This document shows, piece after piece, positions 9,594 through 20,260 of a stretch of 64,000 bases of DNA. The notes beneath the pieces were generated by a model. It ran no database searches. It saw nothing but the letters and a program-made list of their open reading frames with translations, and was not told where the DNA came from. The stretch lies in the NCBI GenBank assembly GCA_009746045.1, contig RPFO01000670.1, forward strand, positions 886,454-950,453, written 5' to 3'. The position numbers and the translations under genes were made by a program. Origin of the DNA: Mesostigma viride (lineage: Eukaryota; Streptophyta; Mesostigmatophyceae; Mesostigmatales; Mesostigmataceae). How positions within the stretch are numbered: position 1 is the first letter of the stretch; each line of letters starts with the position of its first letter.

Positions 9594-9899
9594 CGTGGGA
9601 TGAGACCCCCGTGCAAATCTGTACCAACAAAGGCAGCGAATTTGCAAATAGTGCAGATCTTGCTATGAAACATCATAATAGAACATCACTTTTAACCATC
9701 GGCTTAATTTTTTCGCCTGTCGCCCGCTGGATTAGCCATATTTTAACGGAACGCACGTCGCCATGGCCACCTCCGCACGGTGCGCGCACTGTGCACCACA
9801 ACGTCAAAATAAGATCGCGTCGAATTGTGAAAGTTCAGACGGGTCAGTACTTAGTAGAGATACGAAATCTGTGGCTTCAAATCGTTGCCCTGTCGTTCT

Positions 9900-10071
9900 G
9901 GCATCCTAGCCGCGCAAAACGTAAAAAAAACGCGGAAAACACGGCATTATACGGTATTATACGTCATTATGCGCTAAAACGTATTACGTATGAAAAATTA
10001 TACGCTAAAAGCCAGCGTATTACGTATTATACCGTATTATACCGTATTATACGGCGTATGATCTCACTCTG
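9900..10071. mobile_element. Terminal fragment of an hAT-related element
   Basis: Dense TATTATACG/CGTATAATACG repeats end in GGCGTATGATCTCACTCTG. This resembles the right terminus of the complete hAT element at 26679-27962 (GGCGTATGACGCATCACTG) and its subterminal region. It abuts the truncated end of gypsy 1. The other end was not found. Confidence 0.5.
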
Positions 10072-11306
10072 ATGCTCTGAGGGCGGGCAGCTATGGCTTC
10101 ATTTGCCTTGTCCTCAGTGACCGTGAAGCGCGAGATGAGGCGCTCTAGGTCCGAGCTGATGACGACCGTTGTTGCAGTATTTGCCAACGTGAATGCCTCT
10201 CCAACGGGCTGCATTGGAGGGTAGACTCCTGTCGCCGGCACCATATGGCTGTACGGGGCCGAAGTCCTTCCCCCCCCTGCGGCTGCACACGTGCCCTCAC
10301 GTGCAGGGGTGCTGCCGGCAAGGCGCCCGGAATGGTCAACAGTGTCAACCTCCGCGGTTGTGGCGCCACAGAAGAGGAAGGGGCTCATCGGGTCGCTCAA
10401 GCGGTCGCCAAAGGGGGCGACGGGACCATGGGAGGGGATCAACGTCGTGGTCAAAACGTCAAGATCCTCATAAAACCAATAGTCGGGGCGACGCGACAGG
10501 GCGTCAGGGACCGTGTTGTCAAGGCCCTTGACATATTCGATCTTGAACGGACCGAACTGTGCCAAATATTCAAGCCAACGGGCTTGGCGTGGCGTAAGCG
10601 TGGGCTGCGTCAACAAGTGCGTGAGGGGCCGATGGTCGGTCTGGATGATCAAGCGGTACGGGTCCGCAGGGTCGGGTTCGGCCATGGCCACGTTGAACTG
10701 AGCACCCAGAAGATGGTGCCGCCAAGTATGGCAACAGTACACCACGGCCAACAACTCTTGCTGATGGACCGGGTAATTTCTTTCGGCCGGGATCATCGTC
10801 CGGGAGATATACTCGACCGGTTGGAGACCGAGACCATGGTCTTGGAGCAGCACACCGCCAATAGCAACCTTGCTAGAATCGCTATTGACCACGAATGGCT
10901 TGGTGGGATCCGGAAGGATGAGGACAGGCGAAGTGGCGAGCCTGGCCTTCAGCAGGTCAAAGGCCTGTTGACACAGGCCTGACCATTCCCACAGTACGTC
11001 CTTCTTGAGGAGGTGAGTAAGTGGGGCCGCAATGGTCGCGAAACGCGGGATGAAGCGGCGATAATACGATACCAAGCCCAAGAAGCTGCGCAAGGCGCGA
11101 ACATTCGCGGGAACAGGCCACTGTTGGACGGCGGCGACCTTATCGGGGTCCATGGACACGCCCTTGTCCGAGAGAATGTGGCCTAAAAAGGGGACGCTGC
11201 GGCCTGATTCTACCTTGCTGCGGCGGGCGGACAGTTTATTATCCGCCATGATCTGCAAAACCGCGGCAACATCCTCCAAGTGCTCCTCGAACGTGCGAGA
11301 GAAAAT
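10072..11306 (-). CDS. pol: Gypsy 1 pol, C-terminal half: end of RT and RNase H
   Basis: Continuation of the gypsy 1 RT after the inserted element at 11307-15811. It begins with FSRTFEEHLEDVAAVLQIM, then the RT thumb (FLGLVSYYRRFIPRFA). RNase H follows with VVNSDSSKVAIGG (D), HQQELLAVVY (E), IIQTDHRPL (D) and a final D in the NTVPDALSRR region. After RNase H comes an acidic/Gly-rich linker that in gypsy 2 and gypsy 3 leads to the integrase HHCC domain. Here it stops at 10072 against an hAT-like terminus, so integrase and the 3' LTR are missing. Confidence 0.85.
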
Positions 11307-11657
11307 CGGGGTTCTTTGAACGGAGTTTCTTCTATACGTGAATGCGGGAACAAGAGGCCGCTGGATGAGCGGCTTATAGGTCGTAGTGTTTTCTCGTAGC
11401 TGTTTGGCTAGAGCTTTTGTGATTAGTAGATGCAATATAGTGCATGGTTGAAAAATGAATTAAATTAAATGTGCGTTCCGCGCTTGGGTTGATTATACCC
11501 GGGCGGAACGGGGCGTGAGGTGCAGTGCCCCTGAAAAGAACAACCTACGCATTATTTAATACTAGCCGTGCAGATTCGGGATATTCTACCCCCGGTCTGT
11601 ACGGTTAGCGTCTTACTAGCATCACTGAACATAAGGGTTTAATGACGTCAGTTAGCT
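11307..11657 (+). repeat. Split direct repeat A1
   Basis: 351 bp beginning CGGGGTTCTTTGAACGGAG, preceded by AAT. Repeated as A2 at 15369-15719. Confidence 0.85.
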
Positions 11658-12439
11658 AGGGATAAGGGAGGTTTTGCGACTAAAAGCCGCTCTGGCTGGT
11701 TTTGTCGGCCTCTTTCTTTGCTCGTTGTCGTTGCGGCGGCAGCCGCAGCTATGGGTGCTGCGGAGCAAAATCCCAAAAGCACTGGTTGCACCGGCCACTT
11801 GGCCAGTGGTGAGACTTCCAGTTGTTAACCGGCCAGGCGTAGTTCCTCGCCCGGTTAACTAAAAGAAAAGAAAATGATTACCTCCGGTCCGCACCTTTTC
11901 CCCAGCTTGGGGTCTTTGGTGGGCCGGATGCCGTGACAGGTGCTCAACTGTCGCTTGGTCGGCCCAGTGCGCGAGCTGGTGCTCCGTACCTGGGGATGCT
12001 TGCACCCCGGGTTGGAGCCGGATGGCTGGCACTGGCGACCCGTGTCTCGGTCCGCGGCCTGCGGCTTTTTCTTCGGAAATTGCTGCTGGCCAGCAAACTT
12101 TGCAATTGCCTTCCGCCGAGGGGGGGGTGGTTGGGGCTGGGGACGGCGATGGGAAAAGCGCCTAAGCTAGAAATTTTTTCCCCACGCATAGAAACCTCGG
12201 GGGGGAATGCGGTCTTGGCTGCACGGACTCTCGTTCAGCCAGGTGCCTGGGGCTGTGGCCTCGGGCATCCGGGTTGGCGGGGCCTGGGCTAGGTCCACGT
12301 TTTTTCTCGAAGCACCCCGGGTCTATGGGGAGACGGCCATAGCGGTACCGACTCGGGGCCCCGAGAGGGGTCATGATAGGCTGGCCGTGCGCAATCGCAG
12401 TGCAAATGCGCTGGGCCTTTTTGGGCCTGGCCATGCATC
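11658..12439. other. Interior of the split-direct-repeat element, left part
   Basis: GC-rich, with several overlapping small frames (for example 11674-11862 and 11933-12292, plus strand) but no recognisable domain. The interior resumes at 15119-15280 after the nested LTR element. Confidence 0.4.
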
Positions 12440-12954
12440 TGTTGAAAGGCATGTGTGATTATTATGGGGACTTAAATTAATAATTTGTAGGTGGTGAATC
12501 ATTGCCAACTTAAGCGTCAGGAGCCAGGAAAATTATTTATTACGTCCATATGGTGTGGCTTTCCATGGCTACCTCAAGGTAGCGTGTACATTGGTAATTA
12601 TGGTAGGTGAGTGGTGGCGGCGGCCCTGGTATGCGCATGGGCCGACAATGGGTCGATAACGACAGCTGGTATGTTGGAACATGGTGCATGCGCATGCATG
12701 ACTCGGTACGGCATGGTTACTATGACATGCACATGACACAATACTATAATCTGGTGAAGATAGTGACCAATCGTCCTAGTGCCATTGTACAACTTGGCAC
12801 ATAGTCATAGTGTCCGTTCACGTAGGACAAATCCCACTTAGGTACTACTATCCGAGCATATCTATTTGTTAATTAGGGCTCGAATACAACTGCCCGTATT
12901 ATAGATTTCTGCACGGTCAGCATAATGGGCATATTCAAGACAGGATTCTTGACA
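12440..12954 (-). repeat. 3' LTR of the nested non-autonomous element
   Basis: Matches 14603-15113. On the minus strand it is preceded by a purine-rich tract at about 12955-12964. Confidence 0.9.
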
Positions 12955-14602
12955 CCCTCCTTGCACATGATGCTGTCTATAAATACAAATGCTAGATCCT
13001 GGGCGAGGGTAGTCGGGTACCTAAGTGGATTCCCTCCTTACACGACACCCTGGTCTTGATATAAAACAGCAAGAAAAATGAGGGCAAGGTTGTGTAGCCC
13101 CATATTGTCACATGGAGTGCGCCACACGAGGGTGGAGCCAAACTGGAAACAGGCTCTTAAACTGTAAAGACTGGTTGCTCAGTGTTGAGTCTGGATGCAG
13201 ACTGTAGCCGGTACTGGTTGATGCCAGGGTTGCAGCTGGAAACGTTGGGTACTGGTAGCTGCTGGTAAACCGGTGACGTCAGCTGTTGTGTGTGCACACA
13301 CGATCTATGCTGTGTGTGGGTACAGTTTCTTGTGTGGTGCTGGTAGTGCTACTTTGACTTGTTTGCCAACAGGGTTTGGTGCAACTTACTGCAACTACTA
13401 CAAGGTGAACTGTGACGTGAGGATGTAGAGCTGGTTGCTGGACTGCTACTTGCTAGCTAGACAAGTGCGTGCAGCTGACTGCAGCTACTATCTACTCTAC
13501 GCCTGTGGTGGAGAGTCATGCATGTGCTGCTGGGTGCTACTACTTCTCCTTGCTGGCTAGGCAAGTGTGGGTAGCTGCCTGCATGGACTATGCAGTGTAC
13601 TCTGTTCCTGCTGGTGTTGCCTGCTGTGCTTGTTGATGCCAGTGTGATGGTGCTGATGGGACTGTGCTGTTACTGCTGCTTACATTATGGGGCAATTGGT
13701 TGCCAGGGTGTCTAGTGCTGGCACGTGATAATGCAACTAGCTGTTACTGCTGCTAGTGGTGCCTGCAACTAGTTAAATGTGACTGAATTATAAAACTGCA
13801 ACTAGTGCTGAAAACAACGTGGGGGTTAGTGAGCACCCTCCTTAGTGTGGTGTGCAGCTGTGTCAGCAGGCTGGCCTTGAGAGCAGGACCCAGGGAATGT
13901 TCCCTTTTTTCTTGGAAACTTGGAGCATGGCAGGCTCTGGGCTCTTGAAGTGATGACCGTTTAAAAAGAATTCCGGTTTAAAAGAATGCGCCCAAAAGAA
14001 TGTTGATGCCACGCGAAATGGTGCCGGTACAAAAGAAAGACCGGTTCTCATGAAAAATTCTTGAGGTAAACAGCTCCGCCGATTTCTCGTCGATGCTCAC
14101 AGCTCGCGCGGCTCAGTGGGAGCCCGTCAGTGACCCCGCGCCGATTGAACGCACTGCACTCGGCCAAAAATGTGCTGCCAGGTAAAAAATCACTGGCGCT
14201 GCCTGGAACCAGAGCCGGCACCTTTTGAGTGCCAGGCTTCAGTGCCGACGTCCCCATCACCGAAATGTTGGCGTTTGATCAGTTTCGGGCATATATAAGT
14301 ATAAAAGCGTAGATCTGGCCTGCGCACCGGAGCTTGGGAAATTCTTGACGGATTTTCGCGACGGTAGGTGTCACCCCGAACATTTGGTGTTACCACACGT
14401 TGAAGTAAGTCGATTGAAAGCCTTGAATTTCACGGTAGCATCTGCGCCATAATGATCATGGTCGTATCAAGTACAAGAATTCGACCAAGCTGCTCCGTAT
14501 ATGAAAATATAAACTATGATCAAGGCGCTCAATAAAATGTGAGCTGCCGCTTAGAGGTTGGTTAATTCCCTTGAAAGATCTTGCCCCGGACCTCCGATAC
14601 CA
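12955..14602 (-). other. Non-coding interior of the nested LTR element
   Basis: No ORF with a recognisable domain. 13130-13860 is rich in GCTGGT/TGCTACTG-type short repeats. The primer-binding site occupies 14583-14602. Confidence 0.6.
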
Positions 14603-15113
14603 TGTTAAAAGGCATGTGTGATTATTATGGGGACTTAAATTAATAATTTGTAGGTGGTGAATCATTGCCAACTTAAGCGTCAGGAGCCAGGAAAATTATT
14701 TATTACGTCCATATGGTGTGGCTTTCCATGGCTACCTCAAGGTAGCGTGTACATTGGTAAGTATGGTAGGTGAGTGGTGGCGGCGGCCCTGGTATGCGCA
14801 TGGGCCGACAATGGGTCGATAACGACAGCTGGTATGTTGGAACATGGTGCATGCGCATGCATGACTCGGTACGGCATGGTATGACATGCACATGACACAA
14901 TACTATAATCTGGTGAAGATAGTGACCAATCGTCCTAGTGCCATTGTACAACTTGGCACATAGTCATAGTGTCCGTTCACGTAGGACAAATCCCACTTAG
15001 GTACTACTATCCGAGCATATCTATTTGTTAATTAGGGCTCGAATACAACTGCCCGTATTATAGATTTCTGCACGGTCAGCATAATGGGCATATTCAAGAC
15101 AGGATTCTTGACA
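14603..15113 (-). repeat. 5' LTR of the nested non-autonomous element
   Basis: Matches 12440-12954. It is followed on the minus strand directly by the primer-binding site and on the other side by target duplication GCATC. Confidence 0.9.
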
Positions 15114-15280
15114 GCATCCACAGCCGCCGGGCACACGCCTCCCGATGTGGGGGGGCTCCCGTTTTGCGGCAGGGCGGTCACTTGTGACAACGAGCAAGGT
15201 GGAGTGCGGCTTCAAGGGAAAGCCAGGGCGGGGGTGATTGGGCAACGTACTTCATGAAGGGCCTTGAACGGCGTGCCTCC

Positions 15281-15368
15281 GGGCATGTCAATTAGTGTCA
15301 CATGTATGCTTCCACTTATTGTTTTAATGAAGATGCTGGTTTTTGTGGGAGCTACGTGGGACATGAAT
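15281..15368 (+). repeat. Split direct repeat B1
   Basis: 88 bp from GGGCATGTCAATTAG to GGGACATGAAT, repeated as B2 at 15724-15811. Confidence 0.85.
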
Positions 15369-15719
15369 CGGGGTTCTTTGAACGGAGTTTCTTCTATACG
15401 TGAATGCGGGAACAAGAGGCCGCTGGATGAGCGGCTTATAGGTCGTAGTGTTTTCTCGTAGCTGTTTGGCTAGAGCTTTTGTGATTAGTAGATGCAATAT
15501 AGTGCATGGTTGAAAAATGAATTAAATTAAATGTGCGTTCCGCGCTTGGGTTGATTATACCCGGGCGGAACGGGGCGTGAGGTGCAGTGCCCCTGAAAAG
15601 AACAACCTACGCATTATTTAATACTAGCCGTGCAGATTCGGGATATTCTACCCCCGGTCTGTACGGTTAGCGTCTTACTAGCATCACTGAACATAAGGGT
15701 TTAATGACGTCAGTTAGCT
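15369..15719 (+). repeat. Split direct repeat A2
   Basis: Second copy of A1, sitting between B1 and B2. Confidence 0.85.
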
Positions 15720-15723
15720 GCAT

Positions 15724-15811
15724 GGGCATGTCAATTAGTGTCACATGTATGCTTCCACTTATTGTTTTAATGAAGATGCTGGTTTTTGTGGGAGCTACGT
15801 GGGACATGAAT
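15724..15811 (+). repeat. Split direct repeat B2
   Basis: Second copy of B1. Its terminal AAT joins the interrupted gypsy RT. Confidence 0.85.
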
Positions 15812-17191
15812 GAGGATGTCATCCAAGTAGATGGCCACGCAGGTGCGTTTGTACGGCTGCGTCCCCGGGTCCCACGGGATAGTCGGGTCGCGCAGGTCTG
15901 CCGAGACCTGGGGCAGCCGACTAGTGCCCATCACCGACCTAAAGAGGTGGTTCATGAGCATCTGAAAAGAGGCAGGGCTGTTACACAAGCCCACGGCCGC
16001 CACGCGGAATTGGTAATGGCCAAAAGGCGTGGCAAAGGCTGTTTTATGGCAATCTTCGGGGGCGATCCGAAGTTGCCAAAAACCGTCTGCACAATCGAGC
16101 ACCGTAAAGTACTTTGCGCCCTCCACCTTATATATCATCGATGCGGGGGAGGGGATACTTGGACTTCACGGTGATCGCATATGATCGCATATGATCGCAT
16201 TGAGTTTGCGATAATCCGTAACCAGACGCCACTTCCCATTGGGTTTGGGCACCAGCAACACGCCCGCGCTGTAAGGGCTATTGCTGGGCTCGATCAAGCC
16301 GGCCTCCAACAAGCCGACCAAGATCTTCTTGAGCTCTGCCAACTCCACGGGCCCCATGCGAAAAATGGGTGAGGTGGTAGGTGGGTGCCCCTCCTGCAAA
16401 TGAATGCGGTGGAGCACCGGTCTGGCCGGGGGAAACGTAGGTGTTTTCTCCTCAAACACGGCTGAATACTGATCGAGCACTGCGTTGAGTCGTTTCACCT
16501 CGTCTTCCGACAAGTCCATGCCAAGCGAGTTTAACAAAACTCCAGCCTGTGCATGCTGGGCGCTGGGCCCGCGCGCGTGGGCAAGGGCGTCCAGACGAAT
16601 GGAGTAAACGGGAGGAGGCTGCCGGGCTCTCATCATCCGCTTGAACTCCCTTTTGGACATGAGAATGTCCGCAAGGCGACGACGGTCACTCTTGAGGGCA
16701 GGCGTGTCATCGGTGATGGTCATGCCGTTGGCCGCATACTGCCGCTCAGGTAACCAGAATGACCCATCTGGGAAGTGGGTAACCATGGTACCAAAAGAGA
16801 CGGTCACCTTGGATATGTGCAGCCAGTCAATCCCTAGGATGATATCAGCCGCTTGTAAGGGAATGACCGTGGCGCGAATGGGCACGCTGGTGCCTTGTAC
16901 GATAGGGGCCAAGTCCGCATAGCCCGGGGATGGCTGAGTGTAGCCATCCGAGTATCGCACGCGCCGAGCAATGGTATGGGGAGTCGGGGTTACTCCCAGG
17001 CGCTGCACTATGGCCTCACTGACGAAGGTGGTAGCCGCACCACTGTCAATGAGGACCTTGATGCCCTCCAAACAACGCCCAGAGCCCTGGGGGTCTGGTA
17101 GGCTTCCAGTGAAGAGGAGTAGTTGCCGCGGGCCTTCGCTAGGCTCCGCTTGCCATTCCTGGGTCTCTGTCACCACATTACATGGTAACAA
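15812..17191 (-). CDS. pol: Gypsy 1 pol, N-terminal half: protease and RT (frameshifted)
   Basis: Retropepsin with active site VLIDSGAATTFVSE and flap/ILG region ADIILGIDWL (about 16780-17080), then RT fingers and palm: SPIFRMGPVELAELKKIL, VTDYRKLNAI, FTVLDCADGFWQLRIA (motif A), FGHYQFRVAAVGLCNSPASF (motif B) and YLDDILI (motif C). A 10-base unit (GATCGCATAT) expanded at about 16172-16192 and a 2-base loss near 16140 break the frame between protease and RT. The pol frame remains open upstream of 17191 as far as the gag stop and lies in a -1 relation to gag, consistent with frameshift expression. RT continues at 11306 beyond the inserted element. Confidence 0.85.
16172..16199. repeat. 10-bp tandem expansion in gypsy 1 RT
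   Basis: GATCGCATAT occurs twice, followed by GATCGCAT. Two extra units put RT out of frame relative to the conserved NAITVKSKYP sequence seen in gypsy 2. Confidence 0.8.
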
Positions 17192-17250
17192 AACGTGGGC
17201 GACTTGTTCATGGCCGGGTAAGGTGTCGCCCGGAGTGCCCTCCCGGCCTC

Positions 17251-19125
17251 TCAGTCCAACGCCTCTCCTGCAGGCCCCTCGTCCACCGGTGTGCCTCGCA
17301 GGTGGCCGGATGCGGCCGCGGAAGAGCCATCATCAGGCTCGGCCGCGTCTGCGGCATCCAGTTGGTTGAGGGCATGCCCAGCTTGCTGGTAGGCGCTTGG
17401 GGGCGCCTTGGGTTGTTGGTACAGCCGGGGCTGTTGGCGCGCTTGTTGCAAGCGTCGGGCACGCTCACCCGCACTGGGAGCTGTGCGCATATTTCGCGCC
17501 GGTGGTGGCCTCGAGGCCATTTGCGGGGAGGCCGCTTGGAAATTGTTGCGTTGCACAGGCGGGGCCTGGTCCAGCGGAGGGAGATCAGGGCACTCACGTT
17601 TGATGTGCCCCACGCGGTTGCAGTGGTAGCACTGAATCCGGGAAGTGTCCAAGGCATTAATGTCCAGGACCTCGCACTGTAGCTCATCCACCCACACGGG
17701 GGCGAATCCCAGCTCATTGAGTTCCAGTGCATTCACGCGGGGTTTTGGGGTCCGCTGCACCAAGGGAGCTATCTCCGCTAGGTAGGTCTTGATGTCCTGC
17801 AGGTTCCATTGAGCCCAGGAGAGGTGGGCGAATTTCCGCTTCACCTCATCCCGGAATTCGGGTTGCAAGCCCTCATAGAACCTTGCCAAGGCTTCTGGGC
17901 CCATCAGGTCATCAACCCGCCCAGCTAGAAGCTCGAACTTGGTCATATATTCCCGATAGCTCAGGTTCCCCTGCTTGAACGCCCCAAAAGCCTCCCGGTC
18001 CAGCTTGTCTTGGTCGGGTGGCAGGTACTTGGCCCGTGCTCGCCGAAATAATTCAGCCAAGCTGCTGGGGAAGCCATTGGCCAGGGCGCTTTCGCAATGG
18101 AGAGCTTGTCTCACATCGGGAGCCAGTGCCTCGCTGGACACCAGCTTGACCTTGATATCCTCGTCCAAGAGCTTGCGATTGTATGTCTCCCAGATGTCGA
18201 TCTTCTGAGACACTGCAATCTCCCAAGCCTCAAACTCTTGGTACGAGCAGTCGGGTTTAAACTTGGGAATATCCGACAGCTTGGGCAACGGTGGTAGTCG
18301 CCCTGCATTGTGAGTATCATCGTCATGATGGCCCATGATACTCGCGGGTCTCCCGGGCCTGGCCACACCTTGCGAGGTGTGCCCACGCGGGTAACCTGCC
18401 GGGGGGCTGCACTCATCCTCACCCGGGTGCTCATACCCATGTGGGTAGTGGGCGCGGCTTGCATAATGATGGGCGGCGGTGGCCGCTGGGTGCTGCGCTC
18501 GTGGGTCACCCGGAGCCAGGCGGTCGTATGCTGAGTTGGGGAGGGGAATCGCCTCCCCTGCGACCCCGAAGGAAGACCGACCGGTCCGTGCGGTGCCCTG
18601 GCCCTGCCCAGCCATATTTGGCGAGGCATGGCCGAAGGGGCTAGCCCCAAGGGGTCCAGGCGCATGATAGGACGCCCGATTCGCAGCGCGGCGAGACCGC
18701 GATCGGCTATCATACAAGGGTGGCGCCGGGGCGCTGCTGGGCCAAGTGGCCAATGTAGGTTGCGGCAGCACCGTAGGCAGGGCCCCACTCCTACCGTAGT
18801 GCAGGGTAACATTATTCCCCTGCGCCCCCGCGCCGGCTCCTACACCAAGGGCCGGACCCGCCGACAATCCCGCGATGGATGTTCCACTTGGTGGTCCATT
18901 AAGGGGATTCACTACAGGGCTACCAGGTGGTGCACCGGCAGCCGCCGAGGAATTCCCTCCCAAACGTGGGGTTTGTGCTGGGGATGACCCCCTAGAGCCA
19001 CGCTCACTACTCGGGCGTGAGTGATTTTGGGTAGCTCTCTCTGCCGCCTCGAGTGCTGCCACGAGGGAAGGGGCAGGAGAGAAGCGATGGGCCTCTCGTC
19101 GCCCTCGCTCAATACCGTCAGCCAT
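17251..19125 (-). CDS. gag: Gypsy 1 gag
   Basis: An intact 624-residue gag. Residues 1-270 are low-complexity Pro/Ala/Gly/Ser-rich. A retrotrans_gag-like capsid core follows (YQEFEAWEIAVSQKI through FYEGLQPEFRDEVKRKF, about 290-430). A CCHC knuckle (CYHCNRVGHIKREC) lies near 500, then a Gln/Ala-rich tail. It packages element RNA in virus-like particles. The start at 19125 is the first ATG and fits the position of the primer-binding site about 450 bases upstream. The stop at 17251 lies just before the pol start in a different frame. This is the best preserved gag in the window. Confidence 0.85.
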   Translation of the reverse strand: MADGIERGRREAHRFSPAPSLVAALEAAERATQNHSRPSSERGSRGSSPAQTPRLGGNSSAAAGAPPGSPVVNPLNGPPSGTSIAGLSAGPALGVGAGAGAQGNNVTLHYGRSGALPTVLPQPTLATWPSSAPAPPLYDSRSRSRRAANRASYHAPGPLGASPFGHASPNMAGQGQGTARTGRSSFGVAGEAIPLPNSAYDRLAPGDPRAQHPAATAAHHYASRAHYPHGYEHPGEDECSPPAGYPRGHTSQGVARPGRPASIMGHHDDDTHNAGRLPPLPKLSDIPKFKPDCSYQEFEAWEIAVSQKIDIWETYNRKLLDEDIKVKLVSSEALAPDVRQALHCESALANGFPSSLAELFRRARAKYLPPDQDKLDREAFGAFKQGNLSYREYMTKFELLAGRVDDLMGPEALARFYEGLQPEFRDEVKRKFAHLSWAQWNLQDIKTYLAEIAPLVQRTPKPRVNALELNELGFAPVWVDELQCEVLDINALDTSRIQCYHCNRVGHIKRECPDLPPLDQAPPVQRNNFQAASPQMASRPPPARNMRTAPSAGERARRLQQARQQPRLYQQPKAPPSAYQQAGHALNQLDAADAAEPDDGSSAAASGHLRGTPVDEGPAGEALD

Positions 19126-19580
19126 CGCGTGGTGGCTGGTACAGTGTGAAACAATGTGCCTTTAGTCACCTTGGCGGGATGACAAATTAAGCACAAAAAG
19201 TACGTCAATTAAAGGACGTGAGATATTACTGCAGCTTGCCGGAGCTGACAGTAAGTATCCCAGATATAGGGTGTGAGGCAATGGCCAAGACGCCAAACAA
19301 TGCGTGAAATTGCAACCCACAAAGCGTTTCCGTTTAAAGCACGCAATATAAGGAGATTCGTTTCCGGACGAATCCCTTAGGTCAACCGGACAAGGCCAGG
19401 TTGGGGCATGCAAGAACCGCAATATGGGTAACGGGTATGGGCAGTTAGGATTGTGGGGATCCGACCCCCACAATGAATTACTGCAAGCGGAATTAGTAAG
19501 GGTTCCGGCCCTTATATAATTCCGTTGCTGATCCGGATCAGATTACAGAAAAACGGGACGGGATAGAGGCCACTAGGAAA
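19126..19580 (-). other. Gypsy 1 untranslated leader
   Basis: No ORF. It lies between the primer-binding site and the gag start. Confidence 0.6.
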
Positions 19581-19596
19581 GTTTCCTCCGATACCA
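19581..19596 (-). promoter_or_regulatory. Gypsy 1 primer-binding site
   Basis: The minus strand reads TGGTATCGGAGGAAAC. The TGGTATC start is typical of sites complementary to the tRNA 3' end, and the first 12 bases equal the site of the nested LTR element at 14583-14602. Confidence 0.65.
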
Positions 19597-20260
19597 GTTT
19601 AACACGTATGGCTATATAAAATAGCGCCTTAAGGATTGAGAACGAATGCGAAAGACCTTTGATTTCCTATGCGTCACAGCGCACGATGGTGGCTTAAGAA
19701 TACTCGTCACACAATACGAATAAGCTCAAACCCGGAAAACCGGTTTCGTATATTACAATGTCACCACACAGATTAAAACACTCAAGTGCGGGAAGACTTA
19801 CACCCAGTATGGCTATTTAAAATAGCGCCTTAAGGATTGAGAACGAATGCGAAAGACCTTTGATTTCCTATGCGTCACAGCGCACGATGGTGGCTTAAGA
19901 ATACTCGTCACACAATACGAATAAGCTCAAACCCGGAAAACCGGTTTCGTATATTACAATGTCACCACACAGATTAAAACACTCAATGCGGGAAGACTTA
20001 CACCCAGTAGGCGAGGGATTCACACTCGAGCCCACAGGAGATTTACACTCCAGGATTAAGCGATGGTAAATAATCTGTAGAGCAACGTGGTAAATTACGA
20101 TACAAGGTCCGGATTGCTGGCATAGCTCGTGCCTTCCTATTTTGTCCCTTCGTCCCCGTTGGCGGCTGCGCCTGGCGCTGCCAACCAGGCATGACGTGAG
20201 GTCCGCGGGGACGGGCTTCTCGAACCGTCTAGAACACATTAAAGACCAGTACGGCTAGAG
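19597..20260 (-). repeat. Probable 5' LTR of gypsy 1 with a 200-bp tandem duplication
   Basis: On the minus strand this runs up to the primer-binding site. Two near-identical copies of about 200 bp (about 19607-19806 and 19807-20005) each contain CTATTTTAWATAGCC-type TATA-like sequence, so the promoter area seems duplicated. The outer LTR boundary cannot be fixed because the 3' LTR is lost; 20260 is nominal. Confidence 0.5.

Larger units (their letters stand above)
12440..15113 (-). mobile_element. Complete non-autonomous LTR retrotransposon (LARD-like), nested
   Basis: LTRs at 12440-12954 and 14603-15113 (about 515 and 511 bp) are near identical and, on the minus strand, run TGTCAAG...TTTTAACA (left copy ...TTTCAACA). 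The element is flanked by a perfect 5-bp target duplication, GCATC (12435-12439 and 15114-15118). A primer-binding site (TGGTATCGGAGGTCCGGGGC, minus strand, 14602-14583) abuts the right LTR and a polypurine tract (GCAAGGAGGG) abuts the left LTR, so transcription is leftward. The 1.65-kb interior has no gag or pol. It shares the first 12 bases of the primer site with gypsy 1, whose proteins may mobilise it. Confidence 0.9.
11307..15811 (+). mobile_element. Split-direct-repeat (PAT/Ngaro-like) element, non-autonomous
   Basis: Arrangement: A1 (11307-11657), interior, B1 (15281-15368), A2 (15369-15719), B2 (15724-15811). A1 and A2 are 351-bp near-identical direct repeats; B1 and B2 are 88-bp near-identical repeats. 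This is the A1-interior-B1-A2-B2 pattern known for PAT/Ngaro-type tyrosine-recombinase retrotransposons. The trinucleotide AAT occurs before A1, between B1 and A2, and at the end of B2, as expected for recombinase-mediated insertion at a 3-bp site. Removing it restores the gypsy 1 RT frame (DDIL-I-FSRTF). Excluding the nested LTR element, the interior is under 1 kb and shows no RT or recombinase. The A1 end matches the 5' end of the DIRS-like element at 54869. Confidence 0.7.

Noticed and set aside
10193-10982. Plus-strand frames across gypsy 1 RNase H
   Set aside because: Shadows of the minus-strand pol, whose motifs are unambiguous.
11307-15811. Simple LTR element with the 351-bp repeats as LTRs
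   Set aside because: The right repeat is embedded between two 88-bp repeats and the ends are not TG...CA. The split-direct-repeat model explains all four repeats and the AAT junctions.
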